A DNA stretch of 42,941 bases, taken from Amycolatopsis marina. Its GTDB lineage: Bacteria > Actinomycetota > Actinomycetes > Mycobacteriales > Pseudonocardiaceae. The notes beneath the pieces were generated by a model. The model did no database searches, was not told the origin of the DNA, and saw nothing but the letters and a program-made list of their open reading frames with translations. Position numbers and translations under genes: made by a program. Where the stretch lies: the NCBI RefSeq assembly GCF_900111885.1, contig NZ_FOKG01000032.1:1-42941 (forward strand), given 5' to 3'. Position 1 is the first letter of the stretch. Each line of letters opens with the position of its first letter. Shown piece after piece: positions 1 to 9,179 of the stretch.

Positions 1-1
1 G

Positions 2-655
2 TTGCCGGGGGAGATTTCCGGTGGCATGCGTAAGCGTGCGGGGTTGGCGCGGGCGTTGGTGCTGGATCCGGAGATCATTCTGTGTGATGAACCGGATTCG
101 GGTTTGGATCCGGTTCGGACGGCGTATTTGTCGCAGTTGCTGATTGATCTGAACGCGCAGATCGACGCGACGATTCTGATCGTGACGCACAACATCAACG
201 TGGCTCGGACGGTGCCGGACAACCTGGGGATGTTGTTCCGCAAGGAGTTAGTGATGTTCGGGCCGCGGGAGGTGTTGCTGACCTCGGACGAGCCGGTGGT
301 GGAGCAGTTCCTCAACGGTCGCCGACTGGGTCCCATCGGGATGAGCGAGGAAAAGGACTCCGCCCAGATGGCCCGCGAGCAGGCCCAGGCCGATGCCGGG
401 CACTCCGACGGCTCCGGGGACGAGGACGTGCGCGGCGTCGCGCCCCAGCTCGTGCCGACCCCCGGACTGCCTCACCGCGACGCCGTCCGGCGGCGCAAGG
501 ACCGGGTGATGCGGGTGCTGCACACCCTTCCGGCGCTGGCCCAGCACGGCGTCATCGCCAGCCTCGAACCGGAGGAACGAGCGCGCTACGGGCTGAAACC
601 GTTGTCGAGCCACCGAAGGGCTGCCATGGAAGAGGCGAGCGGGAGGCTCCGATGA
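2..655 (+). CDS. mkl: Mce-system ABC transporter ATPase (MceG/Mkl type), 5' partial
   Basis: This is the C-terminal 217 residues of the ATPase that powers Mce lipid importers at the cytoplasmic face of the membrane. The ABC signature (ISGGMRKRAGLARAL), Walker B with D-loop (IILCDEPDSGLDP) and the H-loop histidine (LIVTHN) are visible. Walker A lies upstream of the window. The tail after about residue 110 is long and acidic, then basic, as in the MceG/Mkl family. The stop overlaps the start of the next gene (ATGA), so it is the first visible gene of the Mce operon. In mycobacteria the ATPase is unlinked; here it is in the operon, as in Streptomyces. The first roughly 240 bases use many T-ending and TTG codons and one TTA (248-250), unlike the C-ending codons that follow. 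Confidence 0.93.
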   Translation: MPGEISGGMRKRAGLARALVLDPEIILCDEPDSGLDPVRTAYLSQLLIDLNAQIDATILIVTHNINVARTVPDNLGMLFRKELVMFGPREVLLTSDEPVVEQFLNGRRLGPIGMSEEKDSAQMAREQAQADAGHSDGSGDEDVRGVAPQLVPTPGLPHRDAVRRRKDRVMRVLHTLPALAQHGVIASLEPEERARYGLKPLSSHRRAAMEEASGRLR

Positions 656-1449
656 CGGCACCCACATCCCTGCCAGGAGTGAGTGCGGTCCGGTCGGCGA
701 TACGCGAGTTCGGCCAGATGTTCTCCCTCGGCCTCGACGTTGTCGTCGCCATGTTCCGCCGACCGTTCCAGTTGCGGGAGTTCGTCCAGCAGTTCTGGTT
801 CATCGCCAGTGTCTCCATCGCCCCGGCGATCCTGGTGGCGATCCCCTTCGGTGCGGTCATCTCCCTGCAACTCGGGTCGCTCACCCGCCAACTCGGCGCC
901 GAGTCCTTCAACGGCGCGGCCAGTGTGCTCGCGGTGGTCCAGCAGGCGAGCCCCATCGTCACCGCGCTCATCGTCGCCGGAGCAGGCGGTTCCGCGATCT
1001 GCGCCGATCTGGGTTCGCGGACGATCCGCGAGGAGATCGACGCGATGAAGGTGCTCGGCGTCTCGCCGATCCATCGGCTGATCGTGCCGAGGGTACTCGC
1101 CGCGATCGTCGCGGCGGTCCTGTTGAACGGGCTGGTCAGCGTGGTCGGGGTGGCAGGTGGCTACTTCTTCAACGTCATTGTGCAGGGCGGGACACCGGGC
1201 GCCTACCTCGCCAGCTTCAACGCGCTCGCGCAGCTACCGGACCTCTGGGTCAGCATGATCAAGGCGTTCATCTTCGGCTTCCTGGCCGGTGTCGTCGCGT
1301 CCTACCGGGGGCTCAATCCCAGGGGCGGCCCCAAGGGCGTCGGCGATGTGGTGAACCAGTCCGTGGTCATCACCTTCCTGCTGCTGTTCTTCGTCAACAC
1401 CGTGATCACCGCGCTGTACCTGCAGCTGGTGCCGGCGAAGGGAACCTGA
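652..1449 (+). CDS. yrbEA: Mce-system permease, YrbEA/MlaE family
   Basis: A 265-residue integral membrane protein of the MlaE/YrbE family, the permease half of an Mce lipid-import ABC transporter. About five or six hydrophobic segments are visible. The central stretch around GGSAICADLGSRTIREEIDAM is the characteristic MlaE coupling region that contacts the ATPase. The start ATG overlaps the stop of the ATPase gene, and the next gene follows after one base, so translation is coupled. It probably pairs with YrbEB as a heterodimer; that is family knowledge, not shown by the sequence. Confidence 0.95.
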   Translation: MTAPTSLPGVSAVRSAIREFGQMFSLGLDVVVAMFRRPFQLREFVQQFWFIASVSIAPAILVAIPFGAVISLQLGSLTRQLGAESFNGAASVLAVVQQASPIVTALIVAGAGGSAICADLGSRTIREEIDAMKVLGVSPIHRLIVPRVLAAIVAAVLLNGLVSVVGVAGGYFFNVIVQGGTPGAYLASFNALAQLPDLWVSMIKAFIFGFLAGVVASYRGLNPRGGPKGVGDVVNQSVVITFLLLFFVNTVITALYLQLVPAKGT

Positions 1450-1450
1450 C

Positions 1451-2290
1451 GTGACCACCGTCGCCGAGCGGGCGAAAAGGACCCTGAGCCGTCCGGGAAA
1501 CGCGCTGTTCAACCTGGGCGACCAGCTCTTGTTCTATCTCAAGGCGCTGGGCGCGGTACCGCTCGCCCTGCGGCACTACTTCCGCGAGGTGGTACGGCTG
1601 CTCGCCGAGGTCACCTTCGGTACCGGGGCACTCGCGGTGATCGGCGGGACCATCGGCGTCATGGTGGGTCTCTGCATCTTCACCGGGGTCACGGTCGGGC
1701 TGCAGGGATTCAGTGCGCTGAACCAGATCGGCATCTCGGCGCTGACCGGATTCATGACCGCCTTCTTCAACACCAGGGAGATCGCCCCGCTGGCCGCCGG
1801 GCTCGCGCTCTCGGCGACGGTCGGCTCCGGCTTCACCGCCCAGCTCGGTGCGATGCGCATCTCGGAAGAGATCGACGCGCTCGAGGTGATGGCGGTTCGC
1901 AGTATGCCGTTCCTGGTCACCACCCGGATCATCGCCGGGTTCGTCGCGGTGATCCCGCTCTACGTGATCGGTCTTCTGGTGTCCTATGTGGCTTCCCGGC
2001 AGGTCACCGTGTGGCTCTTCGGCCAGTCGGGAGGCAACTACGACCACTACTTCACCCTCTTCCTGCCACCGGAGGACGTGCTCTGGTCGTTCGGGAAGGT
2101 ACTGGTGTTCAGCGTGGCGGTGATCCTGACGCACTGCTTCTACGGGTATCGCGCTTCGGGCGGCCCCGCGGGAGTCGGTGTCGCGGTCGGGCGCGCCGTG
2201 CGGACCTCGATCGTGCTGATCAGTGTGCTGGATCTGTTCCTGAGCCTGGCGATCTGGGGCGCGAACACGACTGTGCAGGTGGCGGGATGA
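1451..2290 (+). CDS. yrbEB: Mce-system permease, YrbEB/MlaE family
   Basis: The second MlaE/YrbE permease, 279 residues, with a GTG start one base after the yrbEA stop. The segment GSGFTAQLGAMRISEEIDALEVM matches the MlaE coupling region at the equivalent place to that of YrbEA. The N-terminus carries an amphipathic stretch before the first membrane segment. It is expected to form the membrane channel with YrbEA, with the MCE-domain proteins attached outside. The stop overlaps the start of mceA. Nothing looks truncated. Confidence 0.95.
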   Translation: MTTVAERAKRTLSRPGNALFNLGDQLLFYLKALGAVPLALRHYFREVVRLLAEVTFGTGALAVIGGTIGVMVGLCIFTGVTVGLQGFSALNQIGISALTGFMTAFFNTREIAPLAAGLALSATVGSGFTAQLGAMRISEEIDALEVMAVRSMPFLVTTRIIAGFVAVIPLYVIGLLVSYVASRQVTVWLFGQSGGNYDHYFTLFLPPEDVLWSFGKVLVFSVAVILTHCFYGYRASGGPAGVGVAVGRAVRTSIVLISVLDLFLSLAIWGANTTVQVAG

Positions 2291-3570
2291 CGGCGGGCGA
2301 CACGCGCAAACGGCTGGGTACGCAGTTCGCGGGCGTCATCTTCTTCCTGGTGCTGGCGCTGATGCTGTGGTTCGCGGTCGCCGTGTACGAGAAGCGCTTC
2401 ACCACTGTGGACTCGGTGATCCTGCGTGCCGATCGGGTCGGGATGCAGCTGGACGAGAACGCGGAGGTGAAGGTACGAGGCGTCCCCTTCGGCGAAGTCA
2501 GGGACGTGCGGACCACGCCGGCCGGAGCCGAGATCGAGCTGGCGATGGACCCGGCCAAGATCGACCAGCTGCCCCGGAACGTCTCGGCACGGCTGTTGCC
2601 GAAGACAGTGTTCGGGGAGCGTTATGTCAGCCTCGTGCTCCCGGATCAACCCGATCCGCACAGTCTTGCCGCGGGTGACGTCATTCCCCAGGACCGGTCG
2701 GAGAACGCGATCGAGCTGGAGCGTGTACTCGGCAACCTGCTGCCGTTGCTGGAAGCCGTACAGCCGCAGAAGCTTTCCGCCTCGCTGGGCGCGGTGGCTC
2801 AGGCGCTGGACACCCGTGGTGAGGCGCTGGGCGAGAGCATCGTGGGCCTCGACCGCCTGCTTGCCGAAACGAATCCGCTGATGCCGCAGTTCAAGGAGGC
2901 GATCAGCGGCACCGCGGACGTGGCTGAGCTGTACACGGATGTGGCGCCGGAAATTTTGCAGGCACTGGCGGATCTGACGGTGACCGGCCGGACGATCGCG
3001 GACGAGCGGGAAAGTCTGGACGCCCTGTACGCCGAGGTGCGCACGGCCGCGAGGGAACTCGGCGCCTTCCTCCGAGACAACCGCAACAGCCTCATCGGGC
3101 TTACCGAGTCGAGCAGGCCGACACTGGAACTGCTGGCGAAATACTCGCCTTCCTTCCCCTGCCTGTTCGACTCGGTGAACCGGTTGACACCGTTGCTGGA
3201 GAAGGCGTTCGGCGCGGGGACTGGAGAACCGGGGCTGCACGTCAAGCTGAGTGTCCAGCAGCCGCGGGGCAAGTACGTTCCAGGCAGGGACGCCCCGGTT
3301 TACAACGCCGGTGGCGGGCCACGGTGTTACCCGCCGGGAAGCGCTCCAGGGCAGGGAAGGCGAGCGGCCGCCGGTGGGCCCGCGCCCAGGGCCGCGGCGT
3401 CCCTCCCGCTCGCGCTGCAGTCCATCCCCATCGAGAACTCACCGTACGAGCGACAACTCATGGCCGAACTGATGGCACCGGTGCTCGGCGTCACCCCGCC
3501 CGAGGTGGCGGGCTGGAGCGGCATGTTGCTGGGGCCGCTGTTGCGCGGAACCGAGGTGACACTGCGATGA
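2287..3570 (+). CDS. mceA: Mce family protein MceA
   Basis: A 427-residue MCE-domain protein with one N-terminal membrane anchor (about residues 13-33) and the MCE domain following (about 38-120, with a VKVRGVPFGEV core). A long helical region and a Pro/Gly-rich C-terminal part follow. The ATG at 2287 was chosen because it overlaps the yrbEB stop and gives the usual short cytoplasmic N-terminus; an open frame continues upstream inside yrbEB but has no family resemblance. MCE proteins form the extracellular hexameric lipid conduit. The first of six mce genes; the stop overlaps mceB. Confidence 0.94.
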   Translation: MTAGDTRKRLGTQFAGVIFFLVLALMLWFAVAVYEKRFTTVDSVILRADRVGMQLDENAEVKVRGVPFGEVRDVRTTPAGAEIELAMDPAKIDQLPRNVSARLLPKTVFGERYVSLVLPDQPDPHSLAAGDVIPQDRSENAIELERVLGNLLPLLEAVQPQKLSASLGAVAQALDTRGEALGESIVGLDRLLAETNPLMPQFKEAISGTADVAELYTDVAPEILQALADLTVTGRTIADERESLDALYAEVRTAARELGAFLRDNRNSLIGLTESSRPTLELLAKYSPSFPCLFDSVNRLTPLLEKAFGAGTGEPGLHVKLSVQQPRGKYVPGRDAPVYNAGGGPRCYPPGSAPGQGRRAAAGGPAPRAAASLPLALQSIPIENSPYERQLMAELMAPVLGVTPPEVAGWSGMLLGPLLRGTEVTLR

Positions 3571-4586
3571 CCGGATTCTGGGGCCCACTGATCAAGGGAG
3601 CGATCTTCTTCGTGGTCACCTCGATGGCCGCCGCGGTACTGGCTGTCACGATCGCCAACGTCGGTGTCGGCGATGCCGTTTACTACACGGCCAGATTCAC
3701 CGACGTCACCTCGGTCAATCCGGGGGACGACGTCCGGATGGCTGGTGTCCGGGTCGGCCAGGTGGACGAGGTGATCGTTGTCGATCGGCGATTCGCCGAC
3801 GTGCGGTTCTCCTTCGAGGCCGGCCGCGAGCTGAACGCTTCGGCCACGGTGGACATCCGCTACCGCAATCTGGTCGGCCAGCGCTACCTCGCGGTGGATC
3901 AGGGGCCGGAGGCGGACGGGGAGAAGCTGGAACCGGGGGCGCACATTCCGCTGGAGCGGACCAGCCCCGCGCTCGACCTGACGGCGATGTTCAACGGCTT
4001 CAAGCCACTGTTCGAGGCACTGTCGCCGGACGAGGTGAACCAGCTCTCCTACGAGATCATCCAGGTCCTGCAGGGCGAAGGTGCCACATTGGACAGCTTC
4101 CTGCGGCACACCGCATCACTGACATCCACCCTGGCCGACAAGGACAAGGTGATCGGTGAGGTGATCGCCAACCTGAACACCGTGCTGGAGTCGGTGAACG
4201 CCAAGGGTGACCAGCTCTCCACGTTGGTCACTACCACCGAGCAACTCGTCAAGGGACTCGCGGAGGATGCCAAGCCCATCGGCGCGGCGATCGGTGGACT
4301 CGGCGATCTCGCGGACAGCACCGCGGAGTTGCTGGAGGAGGGACGGGCGCCACTGAAACGGAGCATCACCGCACTCGGTGATCTCTCAGGCAATCTCGCC
4401 GACAACACCGCCGTGTTCGAGAAGTTCCTCGGCAACCTGCCGGTGAAGTACGACCGGATCGGCACGCTGGTTTCCTACGGCTCCTGGTTCAACTTCTATC
4501 TCTGCGAAGCGTCGTCGGATGCGGCGCCGGCACCTGGCGGTCCACCCGTCGGGGTGCCCGTGACACAAGCGAGGTGCAGGCGATGA
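3567..4586 (+). CDS. mceB: Mce family protein MceB
   Basis: A 339-residue MCE-domain protein. A single membrane segment (about residues 8-30) precedes the MCE domain, whose core PGDDVRMAGVRVGQV is typical. The C-terminus has the GSWFNFYLCEA stretch common in MceB proteins, with a conserved cysteine. The ATG at 3567 overlaps the mceA stop (ATGA). It is an outward-facing subunit of the Mce lipid importer. The substrate (sterol, fatty acid or phospholipid) cannot be read from the sequence. Confidence 0.94.
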   Translation: MTGFWGPLIKGAIFFVVTSMAAAVLAVTIANVGVGDAVYYTARFTDVTSVNPGDDVRMAGVRVGQVDEVIVVDRRFADVRFSFEAGRELNASATVDIRYRNLVGQRYLAVDQGPEADGEKLEPGAHIPLERTSPALDLTAMFNGFKPLFEALSPDEVNQLSYEIIQVLQGEGATLDSFLRHTASLTSTLADKDKVIGEVIANLNTVLESVNAKGDQLSTLVTTTEQLVKGLAEDAKPIGAAIGGLGDLADSTAELLEEGRAPLKRSITALGDLSGNLADNTAVFEKFLGNLPVKYDRIGTLVSYGSWFNFYLCEASSDAAPAPGGPPVGVPVTQARCRR

Positions 4587-5575
4587 AGTCCTTCCACGAG
4601 CGCAATCCGGTGACGGTCGGCAGCATCGGCGCGTTGGTGATGCTGGTTCTGGGGTTGGTCGTGTATCAGGCGGACGATCTGCCCATCATCGGCGGGGGAA
4701 CCACCTACACCGCCCAGTTCACCGAGGCGGCCGGCCTGCGCTCGGGGGACGAGGTGCGGGTCGCGGGAGTCAAGGTCGGCGAGGTGGACCGTATCGAACT
4801 GGAGGACGACCACGCCACGGTGACGTTCACCGTCTCCGGCATCTGGCTCGGCGACAGGACGACGGCCGGCATCAAGATCAAAACGCTGCTCGGTCAGAAG
4901 AACCTGGTTCTCGATCCGCTGGGCAGGGGCAACCTCGATCCGGCGCAGCCGATCCCACGGGAGCGCACCACCTCGCCCTACGACGTCAACGAGGCGTTCG
5001 GGGATCTGGCGACCGCGGCGGGTGCGATCGACACCGATCAGCTGGCGGAGGCCTTTCGCACGCTGTCGGACACCCTCGGCGCCACCGCGCCGGAGGACGT
5101 GCACTCCGCGCTTGACGGGATGTCCGCGGTCTCGCGCACCCTCGCGTCCAGGGACGAGGACCTACGGACGCTGCTCGCGGAGACCAACGAGATCACCACG
5201 ACCATCGGTGATCGCACAGGGCAGTTCGAGTCGCTGATCAAGAACGGCAACATCCTGCTGACCGAGCTGAACGCGCGCAAGGACGCGATCGGCAGGCTGT
5301 TCACCGGTACCCGCGATCTCGCCGAGGAGTTGCAGGGCCTGGTGGCCGACAACCAGGCAACTCTCGGTCCCGCGCTCGACCAGCTCGACCGGGTGGCGAC
5401 GGTGCTGCGGCGCAACCAGGACAAGCTGACCGAGAGCCTGCGCCTTGCCGGGCCGTTCTACCGGCTCGTCGGCAACGCGGTCGGCAACGGCCGATGGGTG
5501 GAGGGCTACATCTGCGGCCTGGTACCCGCGCAGCAGCCGGGCAGTTGCATTCCGCCGAGGAACGGGGGCCGTTGA
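4583..5575 (+). CDS. mceC: Mce family protein MceC
   Basis: A 330-residue MCE-domain protein. The membrane anchor lies at about residues 10-29, followed by the MCE domain with RSGDEVRVAGVKVGEV and a long coiled helical region. The C-terminus includes GRWVEGYICGL and a second conserved cysteine. The start at 4583 overlaps the mceB stop (ATGA); a GTG nine bases earlier is possible but less economical. The stop overlaps mceD by one base (TGATG). Confidence 0.94.
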   Translation: MKSFHERNPVTVGSIGALVMLVLGLVVYQADDLPIIGGGTTYTAQFTEAAGLRSGDEVRVAGVKVGEVDRIELEDDHATVTFTVSGIWLGDRTTAGIKIKTLLGQKNLVLDPLGRGNLDPAQPIPRERTTSPYDVNEAFGDLATAAGAIDTDQLAEAFRTLSDTLGATAPEDVHSALDGMSAVSRTLASRDEDLRTLLAETNEITTTIGDRTGQFESLIKNGNILLTELNARKDAIGRLFTGTRDLAEELQGLVADNQATLGPALDQLDRVATVLRRNQDKLTESLRLAGPFYRLVGNAVGNGRWVEGYICGLVPAQQPGSCIPPRNGGR

Positions 5576-6729
5576 TGGGCAAGCGAACCAGGCGACCAGA
5601 TCGCGGAAAGCTCACGCGGACGCTGCGGATGCGTCCGGTACCGGCGAGGCCTTCCGGGGGGCAGGCGGAGAAGCGGGTGCCGGCGCAGGGGCGCGGGCCA
5701 CGCGGCAGACTCCGGCTCATCGCGGCGGGCGCCGTGGTCGTCCTGCTCGCCGCGGCGACCTGGGTGGTCCTGGCCGTCGACACTGGAAAGCAGGTGACCG
5801 CGTCCTTCACCAGCACGGTCGGCATCTACCCGGCGTCGGATGTCCGGGTGCTGGGCGTCGTCGTGGGCACAGTGGAGTCGGTAGAGCCGCGTGGCGACCG
5901 CGTCGAGGTCCGGATGACCGTCGAGGAGGAGGTGAAGATCCCCGCGGAAGCGGGCGCGATGGTGATCACTCCGAGCGTCGTCGCGGACCGGTACGTGCAG
6001 CTCGCCCCGGTCTACTCCGGCGGGCCGGAGCTCGCGGACGGGACGCACATCCCACTCTCACGTACCGCGACCCCGGTCGAGGTGGACGAGCTGTTCGAGA
6101 GCCTCAACGAACTCACCGTCGCACTGGGACCGAAGGGAGCCAACTCCGAGGGAGCGGTCAGCGAGGTGCTGGAGCAGGGGGCCAGCACGCTGGCGGGCAA
6201 CGGCAAGCCGCTCGGGGAGTCGATCCGGCAGCTCGGCGAACTGGCGCGAACGTTGAGTGGGTCGAAGGACGATCTGTTCGGCACGGTGGAGAACCTGAGC
6301 AAGTTCACCGCGATGCTCGCCGCGAACGACGGTCAGGTCGAGCAGTTCACCGAGCAGCTGGCCTCGATCAGCGGTGTCCTCGCCGAGGATCGGGATGACC
6401 TCGCCGCCGCACTGGCGGAACTGACCGATGCCGTCGGCGCGGTACAGGGTTTCGTCAGGGACAACCGGGGCAAGATCAAGTCCAACGTGGACAAGCTGGC
6501 CGGCATCGCCGGAGTGCTGGTGGAGCAGAAGGCCTCCCTTTCCGAGGCGCTGGACACCGCGCCGAACGCACTGACCAATCTGGTGCAGGCCTACAACCCG
6601 CGTTCGGGAACGATCGACGCGAGAGCCAATCTGCTCGAGTTCCCCGAACTGAACGGCGGCGGATCCGGCTCGCCCGCGCTGCCGCTGCCGCTGACCGGGA
6701 CGCTGCGCTCGGCAGGGGGTGCGCGATGA
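5575..6729 (+). CDS. mceD: Mce family protein MceD
   Basis: A 384-residue MCE-domain protein. It has a longer basic cytoplasmic N-terminus (about 45 residues, rich in Arg and Lys) before the membrane segment at about residues 47-68. The MCE domain follows (YPASDVRVLGVVVGTVESV), then a long helical region rich in Leu, Asp and Glu. The start at 5575 overlaps the mceC stop by one base. An upstream in-frame start exists inside mceC but is not supported by the operon spacing. Confidence 0.93.
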   Translation: MGKRTRRPDRGKLTRTLRMRPVPARPSGGQAEKRVPAQGRGPRGRLRLIAAGAVVVLLAAATWVVLAVDTGKQVTASFTSTVGIYPASDVRVLGVVVGTVESVEPRGDRVEVRMTVEEEVKIPAEAGAMVITPSVVADRYVQLAPVYSGGPELADGTHIPLSRTATPVEVDELFESLNELTVALGPKGANSEGAVSEVLEQGASTLAGNGKPLGESIRQLGELARTLSGSKDDLFGTVENLSKFTAMLAANDGQVEQFTEQLASISGVLAEDRDDLAAALAELTDAVGAVQGFVRDNRGKIKSNVDKLAGIAGVLVEQKASLSEALDTAPNALTNLVQAYNPRSGTIDARANLLEFPELNGGGSGSPALPLPLTGTLRSAGGAR

Positions 6730-7772
6730 CCAACAGATTCGCGAAAACCGAGAGGCCCGTGTGGCGGCGCAGGGGAAGGGCGCGGGCGACGGCACTCACG
6801 GTCCTGCTGGTGCTGGTCACCGGGTGCGGCAGGGACGGTTTCGACGGCATGTACGACGTTCCGCTGCCCGGTGGTGCGGACCTCGGCCCACGGCCCTACC
6901 GCGTGATCGCGGAGTTCACCAACGTGCTGGATCTCGTTCCGCAGTCCGGGGTGAAGGTGAACGACGTCGCCGTCGGCGCGGTGGAGCGGGTCGAACTCGC
7001 CGAGGACGGCAGGACGGCGCTACTCACGCTCGCGGTCAACGGTGCGGTGGAACTGCCCGCCAACGCGGTGGCCCGCCTACGCCAGACCAGTGTGCTCGGG
7101 GAGAAGTTCGTCGAGCTGGCGCCACCCGAGCTGGGGACGCCGACCGGCGAACTCGGTGACGGCGCGGTGATTCCGGTGGAGCGCACGGAACGGGGCACGG
7201 AGATCGAGGAGGTCTTCGGTGCCCTGTCACTGCTGCTCGGTGGTGGCGGGATCGCGCAGATCAAGACCATCAATCGGGAGTTGAACGCCGCGCTCTCCGG
7301 CAATGAGAGCGCCGCCCGCTCGCTGATCGGAAATCTGGACGAGTTCGTCACCGGCCTCGACGAGCACAAGGCCGAGATCAGCAGGGCACTGGACGGGGTG
7401 AACGAGCTGGCGGGCACGCTCGCCGCACGTACGGCGCAGATCGACGAGGTGCTCACCGACCTCACACCCGGCGTGGAAGCTCTTTCGGAGCAGCGAGAAG
7501 CACTTGTCGCCATGCTCACGGCGCTCGCGGATCTCAGCGATGTCGCCGTGGACACCGTGAACCGGACCAAGGACGACCTGGTTGCCGACCTGACGGCCCT
7601 CGAACCGACGTTGCGGGAACTCGCCGAATCCGGTGCGGCCCTTCCCGCCGCGATGCAGACGCTGCTCACGTTCCCGTTCCCGGACGTCGCGCTGGACGCC
7701 ATCAGGGGCGACTACCTCAACTCGTTCCTGGACTTCAACACCCGCACCAGCGGAGCGGGAGGTGTGCGCTGA
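6726..7772 (+). CDS. mceE: Mce family lipoprotein MceE
   Basis: A 348-residue MCE-domain protein predicted to be a lipoprotein. A basic N-terminus and a hydrophobic stretch end in the lipobox VTGC, with Cys34 as the lipidation site. This is the usual property of the fifth Mce protein (LprK type in mycobacteria). The MCE domain follows (LVPQSGVKVNDVAVGAVERV). The ATG overlaps the mceD stop and the stop overlaps mceF by one base (TGATG). Confidence 0.94.
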   Translation: MTNRFAKTERPVWRRRGRARATALTVLLVLVTGCGRDGFDGMYDVPLPGGADLGPRPYRVIAEFTNVLDLVPQSGVKVNDVAVGAVERVELAEDGRTALLTLAVNGAVELPANAVARLRQTSVLGEKFVELAPPELGTPTGELGDGAVIPVERTERGTEIEEVFGALSLLLGGGGIAQIKTINRELNAALSGNESAARSLIGNLDEFVTGLDEHKAEISRALDGVNELAGTLAARTAQIDEVLTDLTPGVEALSEQREALVAMLTALADLSDVAVDTVNRTKDDLVADLTALEPTLRELAESGAALPAAMQTLLTFPFPDVALDAIRGDYLNSFLDFNTRTSGAGGVR

Positions 7773-8884
7773 TGTTGACCAGACTCGTTCGCCTGCAGGT
7801 CACGATTTTCGTGGTGATCGCGTTGCTGGGCGTCAGCTATGTCGGAGCCAAGTACGTCGGCCTGCACAAGATGCTGTGGGACAGCGGGTACACGGTCACC
7901 GCCAGGTTCGCCACCAGCGGCGGCATGTTCACCAACTCGGAGGTGACCTACCGTGGCGTCACGGTCGGCCGTGTCGGTGAGCTGCGGCTGACGGAGGCCG
8001 GGATGGAGGCCGATCTCGACATCGATCCCAGTGCCCCGGAGATCCCGGCCGATCTGACTGCCGTCGTGGCCAGCCGGTCCGCGGCCGGGGAACAGTACGT
8101 CGACCTGCGCCCGCGGCAGGCGGCCGGGCCGATGCTCACCGAGGGATCGGTCATCGAACAGGCCGACACCGACGTTCCGCTTTCGGTGGACGCCGTGCTG
8201 GGCAACCTGGACCTGTTCGTCGAATCAGTGCCGAAGGAGTCCCTGCGTATCGTCGTCGACGAACTGTACGAAGCGACCTCCGGGGCGGGGCCGAACCTGG
8301 AGGTCCTGCTCGACAGCGGGATCGACTTCATCGAGACCGCGACCGAACACATACCGGACGTGACGAGTCTGGTCACCGACGCCGATACCGTACTGACCAC
8401 CCAGGTCGAACAGTCCGACGCGATTCGGTCCTTCGCGCGGAACGCGGCGCTGCTGGCGGCCCAGCTCAAGAAGTCCGACTCCGACATCCGCGAGCTCATT
8501 CCCGCGGTCGCGCCGGCAGCGCGGGAGGTGACCCAGCTCGTCCGGCAGAGCGGCCCGAACCTTGGTGTGCTGATGGCGAACCTGTTGTCAACGTCCACCG
8601 TGCTCGAGGTCAGGCAGCGCGGGCTGGAACAGCTGTTGGTGATGACACCGCAGGCGATCGCGGCGGGTTCGTCCGTCGTCCGTGCCGACGGAGCACACTT
8701 CGGACTGGCCCTGACTTTCTCCGACCCGCCGCCGTGTACCAGCGGGTACGGCTCGACGCCGTATCGCAACGGGCTGGACACCTCCGGCGGGGGGCCGCTG
8801 AACACGGCCGCGCACTGCAGTCTGCCGAAGGGGGACATCACCGGTGTGCGGGGTTCCCGGAACGCCCCGAGGCCCGGCCGGTGA
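7772..8884 (+). CDS. mceF: Mce family protein MceF
   Basis: A 370-residue MCE-domain protein, the last gene of the operon. The membrane anchor is at about residues 5-26, followed by the MCE domain (MFTNSEVTYRGVTVGRVGEL), a helical region and a cysteine-containing C-terminal part. No mas/mam accessory genes follow, unlike mycobacterial mce operons; after the stop there is about 300 bases without a gene. A short hairpin begins just downstream. Confidence 0.94.
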   Translation: MLTRLVRLQVTIFVVIALLGVSYVGAKYVGLHKMLWDSGYTVTARFATSGGMFTNSEVTYRGVTVGRVGELRLTEAGMEADLDIDPSAPEIPADLTAVVASRSAAGEQYVDLRPRQAAGPMLTEGSVIEQADTDVPLSVDAVLGNLDLFVESVPKESLRIVVDELYEATSGAGPNLEVLLDSGIDFIETATEHIPDVTSLVTDADTVLTTQVEQSDAIRSFARNAALLAAQLKKSDSDIRELIPAVAPAAREVTQLVRQSGPNLGVLMANLLSTSTVLEVRQRGLEQLLVMTPQAIAAGSSVVRADGAHFGLALTFSDPPPCTSGYGSTPYRNGLDTSGGGPLNTAAHCSLPKGDITGVRGSRNAPRPGR

Positions 8885-8890
8885 ACCACC

Positions 8891-8910
8891 GTGCTCCTGA
8901 GCGAGAGCAC
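8891..8910 (+). terminator. Hairpin after the mce operon
   Basis: GTGCTC and GAGCAC form a perfect 6-bp stem with an 8-base loop, seven bases after the mceF stop. No T-tract follows, only AATTAA. It may end mce transcription, but the stem is short and the call is weak. Confidence 0.35.
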
Positions 8911-8926
8911 AATTAACCGGTCGATC

Positions 8927-8955
8927 TTGTCAAGAAATGCCAATAACTTTTGTAT
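8927..8955 (+). promoter_or_regulatory. Possible promoter for the acyl-AMP-ligase homologue
   Basis: TTGTCA, 17 bases, then TTGTAT lie in the AT-richer part of the gap between mceF and the next gene. TTGTCA is inside the 9-bp palindrome CTTGTCAAG, so a regulator could sit on the -35 element. The implied leader would be over 200 bases. The rest of the gap (8956-9170) shows no gene and no other clear signal. Confidence 0.25.
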
Positions 8956-9179
8956 CGGTCTTGGGTCTGCTTTCAGCACGTGGAATTACTTGTAGGCCAT
9001 GTGGAGCAGGCGGTACGGTGGCAACATCATCCAGATGGCTGGATCGGGTGGGGCCCGACTGAAGAATCAACTGCCGAAAGGAAATTGGTTCTCCGGTGTC
9101 AGATCCGTGTGCTGTATGAACCAACGACCACTGGCTGATCCCGTTTCGTCCGGTCGTCCGAAATCCCTCGCGAGGAATG

